Source: Amycolatopsis benzoatilytica AK 16/65 (GTDB taxonomy: Bacteria > Actinomycetota > Actinomycetes > Mycobacteriales > Pseudonocardiaceae). From it: a DNA stretch of 64,000 bases. The stretch lies in NCBI RefSeq assembly GCF_000383915.1, contig NZ_KB912942.1:7568388-7632387 (forward strand), in the 5' to 3' direction. This document shows, in pieces, positions 18,559 through 28,600 of the stretch. Numbering within the stretch: position 1 is the first letter of the stretch; the number at the start of each line of letters is the position of its first letter. A program made the position numbers and the translations under genes. Below the pieces are notes generated by a model. That model saw only the letters and a list, made by a program, of their open reading frames with translations. It was not told the DNA's origin and searched no databases.

Positions 18559-19188
18559 TCACAGTGCGGGGGTGCCCCAGCGGTCGCCGAAAGCGAACTC
18601 GGAAAGCGGCAGCCGTTCCCGCGGCGCCCGTTCCCGCTCGACGCGCCAGGCCTCCGCGAGCACGGCCGCGTCGGCGGGAGAACCGACGGCGATCGCCACC
18701 CGCGCCGTCGCGTTGTCCGGCAGCCCGAACTCCGCGCGCACGGCGTCCGCGGAAAACCCAGCCATCTGGTGGGCGATCAGTCCCAGTTCGACCGCCTGCA
18801 GGACCAGGTTCTCGCTCGCCAGGCCCAGCCCGTAATCGGTGTAGGGGACCTCGCCCTTCTCGTTCGTAGTGACCGTCACACCGATCAGCAGCGCGCTCGC
18901 CCGGAACGCCCACGCCTGGTTTCCGGAGTTCAGCGTCGCGAGGATCCGCGGGTACACCGCGTCGCCGCGGCGGCCGGCCAGGTACCGCGCCGGCTGGGTG
19001 TTGCCGAACGACGGCGCCCACCGGGCAGCCTCGAGCAGGGCGGTCAGCTGGCCTTCGGTGATCTCGGCGGTCTCGTCGAAGGCACGGGGGCTCCACCGCT
19101 CGGCGATGGCCGACGCGACCGGGACGCTGGTTTCGGCTGGTTTGCGCACGTGTTGCACCGTAGTACGCGCCGGAGTGCTCTCCGTCAC
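18559..19188 (-). CDS. Nitroreductase family protein
   Basis: A 209-residue FMN-dependent nitroreductase-like protein. The N-terminal pattern [41 protein letters not shown] (about 30-71) carries the Arg-Ser and the S-x-N-Q-P FMN/substrate segment. A central helix ([25 protein letters not shown]) is followed by a C-terminal RxPL...FGDRWG ending. It would reduce nitro compounds, quinones or similar in the cytoplasm with NAD(P)H. The GTG at 19188 lacks a clear ribosome-binding site, so an internal start is possible. It diverges from ask. Confidence 0.87.
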   Translation of the reverse strand: MTESTPARTTVQHVRKPAETSVPVASAIAERWSPRAFDETAEITEGQLTALLEAARWAPSFGNTQPARYLAGRRGDAVYPRILATLNSGNQAWAFRASALLIGVTVTTNEKGEVPYTDYGLGLASENLVLQAVELGLIAHQMAGFSADAVRAEFGLPDNATARVAIAVGSPADAAVLAEAWRVERERAPRERLPLSEFAFGDRWGTPAL

Positions 19189-19383
19189 TCCGGCGGAAGG
19201 GCTTCGAACTTTTCCTCCGCGTCAAGGAAAATTTACTTCCGAACGGTCCGCGCGGGCGGTGACCGGCCACTCGACGGTAGGTCCGCCGGCTCTCGCGCCG
19301 GTAGGCTTTGCCCAAATGAAGGGCCGCGGGCGCTCCTAGGTGCCCTCCAGGAGACCGCCCCGGCCCGTCAAGGAGGTTCGGGC

Positions 19384-21689
<2,306 letters not shown>

Positions 21690-21700
21690 GTTTCGTGGGA

Positions 21701-21734
21701 AAACCGCCCGGTCCCTGGTGGGGCCGGGCGGTTT
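21701..21734 (+). terminator. Terminator of the ask-asd operon
   Basis: A perfect 11-bp stem (21701-21711 with 21724-21734) ending in AAA/TTT, followed by CGTTTCTTCT. The region from here to 22007 (about 270 bp) carries no gene that I can support and presumably holds the rtcB promoter. Confidence 0.87.
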
Positions 21735-22007
21735 CGTTTCTTCTGCCGCGGCTTGATCGGCTTCGGCCCGAACGCGGCCCGGAATCTGTTGGAAGCCAAG
21801 GCAGCAGCGGGTTCTCAGTGCTCTCGTTGTCTGCCGCGCAGACCGGATCGGGACCCCGGCCTGCTTGGCGATCACCAGGGAAGGCGCGCCGCGCCGTCGG
21901 CACCGAACCTCCGCACCGGTGTCCCGGTTGTCCGGAAATCCGTTTGTCGAACGCGCTGTCGTGCCGGATGCTGAACCGGCAAACTTCAGTCGCGGAAAGG
22001 CAAAGAC

Positions 22008-23198
22008 ATGTACACGGCAGTGGACGGCTCGCGGGTCCCGATCCGGATGTGGGCGGATCCCGCATCCGTCGAAGACCAGGCGATGCGGCAGCTGCGCAAT
22101 GTCGCGAACCTGCCGTGGGTGCACGGTGTCGCGGTGATGCCGGACGTCCACTATGGAAAGGGCGCCACCGTCGGCAGCGTGATCGCGATGCGCGACGCGG
22201 TGTCCCCGGCTGCCGTCGGCGTCGACATCGGCTGCGGGATGAGCGCGGTGCGCACCTCGCTGACCGACGCGGACCTGCCCGACGATCTCGGCAAGCTGCG
22301 CCGCCGGATCGAATCGGCGGTGCCGGTCGGGTTCGGTCTGCACAAGACGCCGGTCAACACGGCGAAGGTGCACGGCGTCGGCGGATGGGACGCGTTCTGG
22401 AAGTCGTTCGGCGACTTGCACGAAGGCGTCCAGGAGCTGCGCAAGCGAGCGCACCTGCAGATCGGCAGCCTCGGCGGCGGCAATCATTTCATCGAGGTCT
22501 GTCTTGAGCAGGGCGGCGCCGACGAGGGCCGGGTCTGGTTGATGCTGCACTCGGGTTCGCGCAACATCGGCAAGGAACTCGCTGAGCGGCACATGGCGAT
22601 CGCCCGGAAGCTGCCGCACAACCAGGACCTGCCGGACCGCGATCTCGCGGTATTCGTGGCGAACACCCAGGAGATGGCGGCCTACCGGCGAGACCTGTTC
22701 TGGGCGCAGGACTACGCGGCCCGCAACCGGGCGACGATGGTCGCGCTGGTGAAGCTGGCAGTCGCGGAAGTCGTGCCCGGCACGACCTTCGACGACGCGA
22801 TCAGCTGTCACCACAACTATGTCGCCGAGGAAACCTACGACGGCGTAGAGCTGCTCGTCACCCGCAAGGGCGCGATCCGCGCCGGCGCGGGAGACCTGGG
22901 AATCATCCCGGGCAGCATGGGAACCGGCTCGTACATCGTGCGCGGTCTCGGCAACACCGCGTCGTTCGAATCGGCCTCGCACGGCGCGGGCCGGCGGATG
23001 TCGCGGACGAAGGCGCGCAAGACGTTCACCGCCGCGGACCTCGCGGAGCAGACGTCGGGTGTCGAATGCCGGAAGGACACCGGGGTGGTGGACGAGATCC
23101 CGGCCGCGTACAAGGACATCGAGACGGTGATCAAGGCGCAGACGGACCTGGTCGAGGTGGTCGCGCACCTCAAGCAGGTGGTGTGCGTGAAGGGGTGA
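22008..23198 (+). CDS. rtcB: RtcB family protein (3'-phosphate RNA ligase type)
   Basis: A 396-residue RtcB homolog. The Mn2+/GTP ligands are present: GVDIGCGM (Asp73, Cys76), GGGNHFIE (His160), LHSGSRNIGK (His181), CHHNYV, and the guanylylation site SHGAGR (His325). RtcB joins 2',3'-cyclic phosphate or 3'-phosphate RNA ends to 5'-OH ends in tRNA or rRNA repair. Shine-Dalgarno GGAAAGG precedes the ATG. No archease, RtcA or RtcR gene is adjacent, and the protein is shorter than the ~480-residue canonical enzyme, matching the shorter bacterial type. It stands alone, with a strong terminator 7 bp after the stop. Confidence 0.92.
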   Translation: MYTAVDGSRVPIRMWADPASVEDQAMRQLRNVANLPWVHGVAVMPDVHYGKGATVGSVIAMRDAVSPAAVGVDIGCGMSAVRTSLTDADLPDDLGKLRRRIESAVPVGFGLHKTPVNTAKVHGVGGWDAFWKSFGDLHEGVQELRKRAHLQIGSLGGGNHFIEVCLEQGGADEGRVWLMLHSGSRNIGKELAERHMAIARKLPHNQDLPDRDLAVFVANTQEMAAYRRDLFWAQDYAARNRATMVALVKLAVAEVVPGTTFDDAISCHHNYVAEETYDGVELLVTRKGAIRAGAGDLGIIPGSMGTGSYIVRGLGNTASFESASHGAGRRMSRTKARKTFTAADLAEQTSGVECRKDTGVVDEIPAAYKDIETVIKAQTDLVEVVAHLKQVVCVKG

Positions 23199-23204
23199 AG
23201 GAAT

Positions 23205-23236
23205 CCCGTGGGCGAATCGCCCGGTTCGCCCACGGG
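23205..23236 (+). terminator. Terminator of rtcB
   Basis: A perfect 12-bp stem (23205-23216 with 23225-23236) and an 8-nt loop start just after the rtcB stop codon and end 20 bp before the next start codon. Confidence 0.8.
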
Positions 23237-23242
23237 AACCGC

Positions 23243-23248
23243 TACCCT
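23243..23248 (+). promoter_or_regulatory. -10 element TACCCT of a probable leaderless promoter
   Basis: TACCCT sits 7 nt before the ATG of the small lipoprotein gene. The intervening GGGG could also serve as a short Shine-Dalgarno sequence, so leaderless initiation is likely but not certain. Confidence 0.4.
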
Positions 23249-23255
23249 GGGGATC

Positions 23256-23633
23256 ATGAAAAGGTGGGGGACAGCCGCGGTGTTCGTCGCGGCGGGCGTA
23301 CTGCTGACCGGATGCCAGGAAGTCGATTCGGCGGTCGGCAAAGCGGGCGAGGCGAAGGACAAGGCGTCTGCCTGCGTTGAGGCGCTGGGACTGTCGGACC
23401 TGAATCCGCTCGTGGACGCCGACAAGCTGAAAGCGCGCGCACACGACAAGGAACAACGCCTCCGGCAGCTGGCGACGGACGTCAAGGACGAGAACGTCAA
23501 GAACGCGCTGCTCGGAATGGCGGATTCGTATGTCCAGGTGCAGAAGGAACGCATCGAGGACGCCGGAGTGGTCGCGCGGTGGACGAAGCGGAACTTGGAG
23601 AAGCTGGACGCACTGAGGAAGGCGTGCACCTGA
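23256..23633 (+). CDS. Small helical lipoprotein of unknown function
   Basis: A 125-residue protein with a signal peptide and lipobox LLTGC (Cys20), then an all-helical mature part (DSAVGKAGEAKDKASACVEALGL; KLKARAHDKEQRLRQLATDVKDENVKNALLGMADSYVQVQKERIEDAGVVARW) with coiled-coil character. Two further Cys residues (KASACVEAL and the last-but-one residue, KACT) could form a disulfide. I do not recognise a named family. The ATG at 23256 is chosen over an upstream GTG because the signal peptide starts here and a -10 element is in place. Confidence 0.75.
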   Translation: MKRWGTAAVFVAAGVLLTGCQEVDSAVGKAGEAKDKASACVEALGLSDLNPLVDADKLKARAHDKEQRLRQLATDVKDENVKNALLGMADSYVQVQKERIEDAGVVARWTKRNLEKLDALRKACT

Positions 23634-23712
23634 CGGCCGCGGGTTGACGGAGCTGCCGTTTGGGCTGCGGGTTATGCGTGCGCCGGCCGCCCCCGCCTAA
23701 CCCTGACCCACC

Positions 23713-24924
23713 TCACCGCCGGGCCCGAACCGCCGCGGCCAGTGCCGGGACCCGCGCCGAACTCCCTCTCAGCGACCACGCCAATCCCAGCCCCGCCAAC
23801 GCGAGCCCGCCCAGCCCGGCGGCCGCGAAGCCCCATGCCGGGCTGGAGTGGTCGATGGCGAACCCGACCACCGGGCTGCCCGCCGCCAGCCCGATCCGGG
23901 TCGACGCGTCCTGCAGTCCCATCGCCTCGCCGCGCACCGCGGGCGGGGCCAGCGCGCTCACCGTCTCGGTGGTCGCCGCCAGCGTCGGCGCGCACAGCAG
24001 GTTCGTCGGGATCAACACCAGCATCAGCAGCCACCAGGGCTGCGTCGCCAGCCCGACCGGGATCACCAGCACCGCCAGCAGCAGCATCAGCACGCCCTGC
24101 GGCAGCGACTTCCGCACCGCTCCGTGCACGATCCCGCCGAGCATCGAGGCCGCGCACATCACCGCGATGACCAAACCGGTCCAGCCGATGTCGTCGTGCG
24201 CGCGCAGTGCCGCCAGTGTCGCGACCTCGGTGCCGACCAGGCAGAACAGCGTCCCGGCGGCGATCAGCAGGGTCGCCAGCAGCTTCCCGGTCAGCCACGA
24301 CCGCAGCGGCGGACGGGTGGTTTTCGCGGGGGCGAGTTCGTCCTCGTTCCGGATCGGCGGGTTCAACGCGAAGATCAGCAGCGCGGTGGCTCCGAAGATG
24401 GTGCCGATCCCGGTCATCGTGAAGGTCGCCGACAGCTGCGAGATCGCCGCGATGCCGGCCGCCGGGCCGATCATGAACGAAGCTTCCACCAGGATCGTGT
24501 CCAGCGAGTACGCCGCCCGTCGCTGTCCGGCCGCTACCAGTGCGGTCAGGACCTGCCGGGCCAGCGAACCCGCGGGCACCGACAGCACGCCGGCCGGCAG
24601 CGCGCACACGACCAGCGCCCCGTAGGGCAGATGCGGTACCGCCGCCCAGAACGCGGTGGTCGAGATCCCGCACGCCGCGACCACCGGACGCAGGCCGTAC
24701 CGGTCGATCATCCGGCCGATCACCGGCGCGCCCACCGCCATGCCCAGCGTGCTGGCCGCGCCGACGATGCCGGCCGCGCCGTAGCCGCGGCCGAGCCCGC
24801 TCACCACGTACAGGGTGAGCGTTACGCCGGTCATCGTCATCGGCAGGCGCGCGAAGAACATCAAGACCATCGAGGAGCGGACCCCGGGGACGGTCAGGAC
24901 GCGGCGATACGGCTGAAAAGGCAC
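23713..24924 (-). CDS. MFS transporter
   Basis: About 403 residues with twelve predicted membrane helices in a major facilitator layout. The first helix region is SMVLMFFARLPMTMTGVTLTLYVV, the MFS A-like loop GRMIDRYGLRPVVAACG lies between helices 2 and 3, and VRGEAMGLQDASTRIGLAAGSPVVGFAID is in the second half. It is probably a drug or metabolite exporter. The frame is open to 24999; the GTG at 24924 (MPFQPYRRVLTVPGVRSS) is chosen because homologs begin with a similar PYR-x-LxVPGVR segment, but no good ribosome-binding site supports any candidate. It is similar in plan to the MFS at 46694. Confidence 0.85.
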   Translation of the reverse strand: MPFQPYRRVLTVPGVRSSMVLMFFARLPMTMTGVTLTLYVVSGLGRGYGAAGIVGAASTLGMAVGAPVIGRMIDRYGLRPVVAACGISTTAFWAAVPHLPYGALVVCALPAGVLSVPAGSLARQVLTALVAAGQRRAAYSLDTILVEASFMIGPAAGIAAISQLSATFTMTGIGTIFGATALLIFALNPPIRNEDELAPAKTTRPPLRSWLTGKLLATLLIAAGTLFCLVGTEVATLAALRAHDDIGWTGLVIAVMCAASMLGGIVHGAVRKSLPQGVLMLLLAVLVIPVGLATQPWWLLMLVLIPTNLLCAPTLAATTETVSALAPPAVRGEAMGLQDASTRIGLAAGSPVVGFAIDHSSPAWGFAAAGLGGLALAGLGLAWSLRGSSARVPALAAAVRARR

Positions 24925-25559
24925 GTACCCGATGAGAGCAAGAGTTGGTACGCGCGTGCAACTTCTTTTCGTCACACTCGGCCAGCGCCCAGCCCGCACC
25001 CGCCCCGTGTCCGGAGCGTGCGCCCCGGCCGGGTGCCGGGCAGGCGTTCGGGCAGGCGGAAAATGTGCTCGCGACCTGGGGGATAACTTCGACGGCGACG
25101 CTCAAAGCATTTCAGTCGAAGGCGCGGTGAACAATTTTTCACGTTCATGAGCCGAGCTGGTGATTCCCCCGATAGGGAGTAGGTATCCCCAGGAAAAAAG
25201 CGGATTCGGGCGGATCGGCCGACGGCGGTGCGTACGTGGGGGACACCCTCGGTCGGACCAGCGGTCTCGCCCGGCTCAACGGGGTGATGCGGTCAATCGA
25301 TCACGAACTACACCTGTGTGGGTGAGCAATGCCGCCATTCGGGCACTGCGGCTACCATGAGTCAGATTCAGGTCTGCGGTCCGTGACCGTCGGAGCGATG
25401 CGCAAGCCATCCACGTTAATCAATTGCGGGCACATTCGGGTCCGTTGGATTCGGCACGTAAGGGTTAGAAAACCTCCCTATCTGGTGATCGGCTGGTGCT
25501 CGGCCGATACGGCGGGTATCGATTTATCCGTCAGGTCCCAGTGGCCAGGGAGGAAAAGA
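24925..25559. other. 635-bp intergenic region, no supported gene
   Basis: This gap separates the divergent MFS gene from a secreted-protein gene and is AT-richer than its surroundings, especially at 25090-25210 and 25420-25510. Frames continue open from both sides, but their translations have no family features. It is long enough to hold the promoter and a long 5' leader for the secreted protein. I compared it with the c-di-AMP riboswitch (ydaO) consensus as I remember it and saw no convincing match. Confidence 0.5.
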
Positions 25560-26129
25560 ATGAAAAGCAAGATCGGGCGGATCATTGCTGTAGTAGCCGC
25601 CGGCAGTCTGCTGGCCGTCGGCACGTCGGGGATGGCCTCCGCTAGCCCCGCGGGCGGCAAGGGCTCTTCCGCAACCCAAGCCGTCGCCGCGCAGGTCCTG
25701 CAGATGCGCGACGATCTGACCAAGGTGGCCTACGCCGGCAACGTCGCGAAGACGCGCGCCGACCTCGACCGGCTCAGTCCGGTGCTCGCCGACCTCGCCG
25801 CGGGCAAGCGCTACCAGATCCAGTCCGAAACGCAGCAGCTCTCGTCGGCGGCGAAGGTCCGTGCGGACGAGTCCAACCGGCTGCTCGGCGACCCGACCGC
25901 GACGCCGCGCCAGCTCCCGCCGTTGCCGTTGCCGCCGATTCCGGACCTGCCCGGGCCGCTGAAGGTGGTAAGCGATCTGGTGAAGGCGTTGCTCGGCGCG
26001 ATCACCGGCATTCTGGCCGGCCTGCTCGGATCGGTGCCGGTGCCACCGTTGCCGGTCCCGACCCCGCCGTTGCCGACCCCGCCGTTGCCGGTTCCGGCGC
26101 CGGCTCCGTTGCCGGTGCCCAAGCCTTGA
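25560..26129 (+). CDS. Secreted protein with Pro-rich C-terminal tail
   Basis: A 189-residue protein. The signal peptide (MKSKIGRIIAVVAAGSLLAVGTSGMASA) is followed by a helical region (TQAVAAQVLQMRDDLTKVAYAGNVAKTRADLDRLSPVLADLAAGKRYQI), then a Pro-rich segment and a final ~35 residues of PLPVP/PPLPTP-type repeats. The tail could span cell wall. Strong SD GGAGGAAAAG directly precedes the ATG at 25560; the long upstream open frame is not coding. No cell-wall sorting motif (LPxTG) is seen. I do not recognise the family. Confidence 0.8.
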   Translation: MKSKIGRIIAVVAAGSLLAVGTSGMASASPAGGKGSSATQAVAAQVLQMRDDLTKVAYAGNVAKTRADLDRLSPVLADLAAGKRYQIQSETQQLSSAAKVRADESNRLLGDPTATPRQLPPLPLPPIPDLPGPLKVVSDLVKALLGAITGILAGLLGSVPVPPLPVPTPPLPTPPLPVPAPAPLPVPKP

Positions 26130-26156
26130 CCGGAGTGGAGCCCGGCTGAAAAGCCC

Positions 26157-26189
26157 GGAGCCTGGTGCGGATCGTCCGCACCAGGCTCC
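26157..26189 (+). terminator. Terminator after the secreted Pro-rich protein
   Basis: A perfect 15-bp stem (26157-26171 with 26175-26189) with a TCG loop, 27 bp after the stop. It can also act for the convergent hydrolase gene ending at 26256. Confidence 0.85.
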
Positions 26190-26255
26190 GTTCCATGTCC
26201 GGGCCAGAAAGGTCCATTCCAGCCGGCTGAGCCGCTCGCCATGCGGCTAGCGCGT

Positions 26256-27311
26256 TTACTCCTGCCGCTTGGCCAGCCCGAGCCGCAGCGCGCCCGCCAT
26301 TTCCGCGATCGCCTCCCGGAAGCGCGTTCCGACCCCGGTGAAGTTGAGGAATCCGTGGATCAGGTCCTCCTGCCGGCTGACCGCCACCGGAACCCCCGCG
26401 GCGCGCAGTTTCTCGCCGTACGCCTCGCCTTCGTCGCGCAGCGGGTCGAATCCCGCGGTCACGATGTACGCCGGCGGGAGTCCACTGTGGTCGGACGCGA
26501 CCAACGGCGACATCCGCGGATCGGCCTTGTCCGCGCCTTCGGGCAAGTAATGCCCCTCGAACCACACCATGGCCTCGTCGGTGAGGAAGAGGTCTTCGGC
26601 GAACAGGTCCCGCGACCGGCGCCGCGTCGTGAAGTCGACCGCCGGATAGATCAGCAGCTGGAACGCGGGCGCGGGGCCGCCGCGCCGGGTCGTTTCGAGC
26701 GCGACGACCGCGGCCAGGTTGCCGCCGGCGCTGTCGCCGCCGACGGCGATGCGGTCCGGGTCGGCACCGAGGTCGGCGGCTTTGGCGTGGGCGTAGTCGA
26801 ACGCGGCGAGCGCGTCCTCGACCGGTCCGGGGAACGGGCTTTCCGGCGCGAGCCGGTACTCCACCGACAGCACGCGCACCCCGGCGTGCCTCGCGAGGAA
26901 CCGGGCCGCGCTGTCGTGCGTGGCGCGGCTGCCGACCACCCAGCCGCCGCCGTGGAAGAACACCAGCAGGCCGGACGGTTCGGGCAGGCCGGCCGGTACA
27001 TACAGGGTGGCGTCCAGGGTCGCGTCGCCGGACGGGATGGCGACATCGCGCGTCGCGACCGGCTCGATCCGCTTGCCGCCGACCAGGTGCTGGCCCAGCT
27101 CCAGCAGTGCGCGCGACTGCTCGACGGTCTCGTGGACGAGCGCCGCTCCGGAGAGTTTCTGCAGCCGCAGCAGCAGCTGCGCGTCGAGAGCGAGCTCCTG
27201 CCCGTCACGACGCAGCGGCGCGCCGGCTAGCAGCCTGCGCACCGGCCGCGGCAGCCAGAACACCAGCTGCGCGGCAGCGGCCTGGGCACGGACCTGGAGC
27301 GGAATCGCCAT
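26256..27311 (-). CDS. Alpha/beta hydrolase, HSL (hormone-sensitive lipase-like) family
   Basis: A 351-residue esterase/lipase. The oxyanion-hole motif FFHGGGWVVG and nucleophile motif GGDSAGGNLA are the HSL-family signature. The acid is in FDPLRDEGEAYGEKL, and the catalytic His is in DLIHGFLNF. A cap of ~80 N-terminal residues precedes the fold. It likely hydrolyses short-to-medium acyl esters. GAGGAGG lies upstream of the ATG at 27311; the longer frame to 27560 is unsupported. A TACT-N4-AGTA palindrome 33 bp upstream suggests TetR-type control. Confidence 0.92.
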   Translation of the reverse strand: MAIPLQVRAQAAAAQLVFWLPRPVRRLLAGAPLRRDGQELALDAQLLLRLQKLSGAALVHETVEQSRALLELGQHLVGGKRIEPVATRDVAIPSGDATLDATLYVPAGLPEPSGLLVFFHGGGWVVGSRATHDSAARFLARHAGVRVLSVEYRLAPESPFPGPVEDALAAFDYAHAKAADLGADPDRIAVGGDSAGGNLAAVVALETTRRGGPAPAFQLLIYPAVDFTTRRRSRDLFAEDLFLTDEAMVWFEGHYLPEGADKADPRMSPLVASDHSGLPPAYIVTAGFDPLRDEGEAYGEKLRAAGVPVAVSRQEDLIHGFLNFTGVGTRFREAIAEMAGALRLGLAKRQE

Positions 27312-27343
27312 CGTTCCTCCTCGAACGCCGGATACGCTGAGGT

Positions 27344-27355
27344 TACTTGCGAGTA
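27344..27355. promoter_or_regulatory. Possible TetR-type operator TACT-N4-AGTA
   Basis: TACTTGCGAGTA is a near-palindrome (10 of 12 positions symmetric) in the gap between the divergent hydrolase and FMN-reductase genes. Similar TACTNGCGAGTA-like operators are used by several actinobacterial TetR regulators of lipid genes. No regulator gene lies beside it. Confidence 0.35.
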
Positions 27356-27428
27356 GGTACGTTAGTCCAGTTGGAGTGTGACTCAAGCCTCTGTCTCGGA
27401 TCCTGGTCCTCCAGTTAGGTAGAGGGGT

Positions 27429-27434
27429 TAGCCT
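27429..27434 (+). promoter_or_regulatory. -10 element TAGCCT of a probable leaderless promoter
   Basis: TAGCCT lies 7 nt before the GTG start at 27442 with no Shine-Dalgarno sequence, consistent with leaderless transcription of the FMN-reductase gene. Confidence 0.5.
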
Positions 27435-27441
27435 CGATCCT

Positions 27442-28014
27442 GTGAAGGCGGCTAAGACGGTCAAAATCCTCGGTATCGGCGGTTCCCTGCGAGAAGGCTC
27501 GCAGTCCGAGCGCGCGCTGCGCATCGCGCTCGCTGCCGCCGAGGAGCAAGGCGTCGTCACCGAGCTGATTCCCGGCCCGGAGCTGGTGCTGCCGTTCTAC
27601 GACACCGCCAACACCGAACGCGACGAGCGGGCTGCGCGGCTCATCGAAGGCGTGCGGCGGGCAGACGGGCTGATCGTCGTCTCGCCGGGCTACCACGGCG
27701 GGCTCTCCGGCCTGGTCAAAAACGCCCTCGACTACATCGAGGATCTGCGCGAGGACGAGCGTCCCTACCTGCACGAACGCGCGGTCGGCCTGGCCGCGGT
27801 CGCCTACGGCTGGCAGGCCGCGGTCACCACGCTCGAACAGCTGCGCACGATCACGCACGCGTTGCGCGGCTGGGCGACGCCGCTGGGCGGTTCGATCAAC
27901 TCCGCGGAGACCAAGTTCGACGAGACTGGCGGCGCCTCGGACGAGAAGAGCGTCCGGACGCTGCGGCTGATCGGCCAGCAGGTCGCCGAGCACGCACTGC
28001 TCCGGGTGCGCTGA
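27442..28014 (+). CDS. NADPH-dependent FMN reductase (flavodoxin-like)
   Basis: A 190-residue flavodoxin-fold reductase. The FMN phosphate loop GGSLREGSQSERAL (about 14-27) and the second flavin motif SPGYHGGLSGLVKNALDYIEDL (about 80-101) match the NADPH-dependent FMN reductase / quinone reductase family. It would transfer electrons from NAD(P)H to FMN, quinones or azo/nitro compounds in the cytoplasm. The GTG start is supported by a -10 element 7 nt upstream and by MKAAKTVKILGIGGS matching homolog starts. Confidence 0.9.
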   Translation: MKAAKTVKILGIGGSLREGSQSERALRIALAAAEEQGVVTELIPGPELVLPFYDTANTERDERAARLIEGVRRADGLIVVSPGYHGGLSGLVKNALDYIEDLREDERPYLHERAVGLAAVAYGWQAAVTTLEQLRTITHALRGWATPLGGSINSAETKFDETGGASDEKSVRTLRLIGQQVAEHALLRVR

Positions 28015-28126
28015 GCCCCGATATTCCGCCGCGTGATCACCGCCATGTCCCGGCACCATTCCGGGGAAGCGCCATGTTGACCTTCCTGGGACGCTGACCA
28101 GCGTCCCCCGACTAGGAGGTACCGCC

Positions 28127-28549
28127 ATGGCCGACCCGATCTACACCGCTGCCGCGACCGCACGAGGAGAAGGCCGCAACGGCGACGTGACTTCTTCGGA
28201 CGGCGTGCTGGACGAATCGCTCGCGATCCCGAAGGAGATGGGCGGCCCCGGCGGTGACAAGACGAACCCGGAACAGCTGTTCGCCGCCGGCTACTCCGCC
28301 TGTTTTCTGAGCGCGCTGCAAGCCGTCGCGCGGCAGTCCAAGGTGACGCTGCCGGCCGCGACCGTGACCGGATCGGTCAGTGTTTACAAGCAGGAGGTCG
28401 GTTTCCAGCTGGGCGTGCGGCTCGACGTGACGCTGCCCGGCCTCGCGCAGGCCGACGCCGACCGGCTGGTCGAGCAGGCGCACCAGGTGTGCCCGTACTC
28501 CAACGCCACCCGCGGCAACATCGACGTGCAGATCGCCGCCACCGTCTGA
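28127..28549 (+). CDS. ohr: Organic hydroperoxide resistance protein (Ohr)
   Basis: The 140-residue Ohr/OsmC-fold thiol peroxidase detoxifies organic peroxides. The peroxidatic Cys59 lies in GYSACF and the resolving Cys122 in CPYSNATRGN, both diagnostic of Ohr rather than OsmC. It begins MADPIYTAAATARGEGRNG as in homologs. SD TAGGAGG precedes the ATG. No OhrR (MarR-type) regulator gene is adjacent, which is unusual for ohr; regulation may come from elsewhere. Confidence 0.95.
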   Translation: MADPIYTAAATARGEGRNGDVTSSDGVLDESLAIPKEMGGPGGDKTNPEQLFAAGYSACFLSALQAVARQSKVTLPAATVTGSVSVYKQEVGFQLGVRLDVTLPGLAQADADRLVEQAHQVCPYSNATRGNIDVQIAATV

Positions 28550-28587
28550 GCCCGCGCGTTTCGGTGGTCCGGCCCCGGTGCCCGCAG

Positions 28588-28593
28588 TAGGTT
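28588..28593 (+). promoter_or_regulatory. -10 element TAGGTT of a probable leaderless promoter (gad gene)
   Basis: TAGGTT is 7 nt before the ATG at 28601 and there is no Shine-Dalgarno sequence. Confidence 0.5.
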
Positions 28594-28600
28594 CGCAGCC

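Noticed and set aside
18469..19383. Long N-terminal extension of aspartokinase
   Set aside because: The open frame overlaps the nitroreductase gene on the other strand. Aspartokinase similarity and AAGGAGG place the start at 19384.
24925..25559. c-di-AMP (ydaO) or other known riboswitch upstream of the secreted protein
   Set aside because: Compared by eye with remembered consensus elements; no ordered set of conserved boxes could be found.
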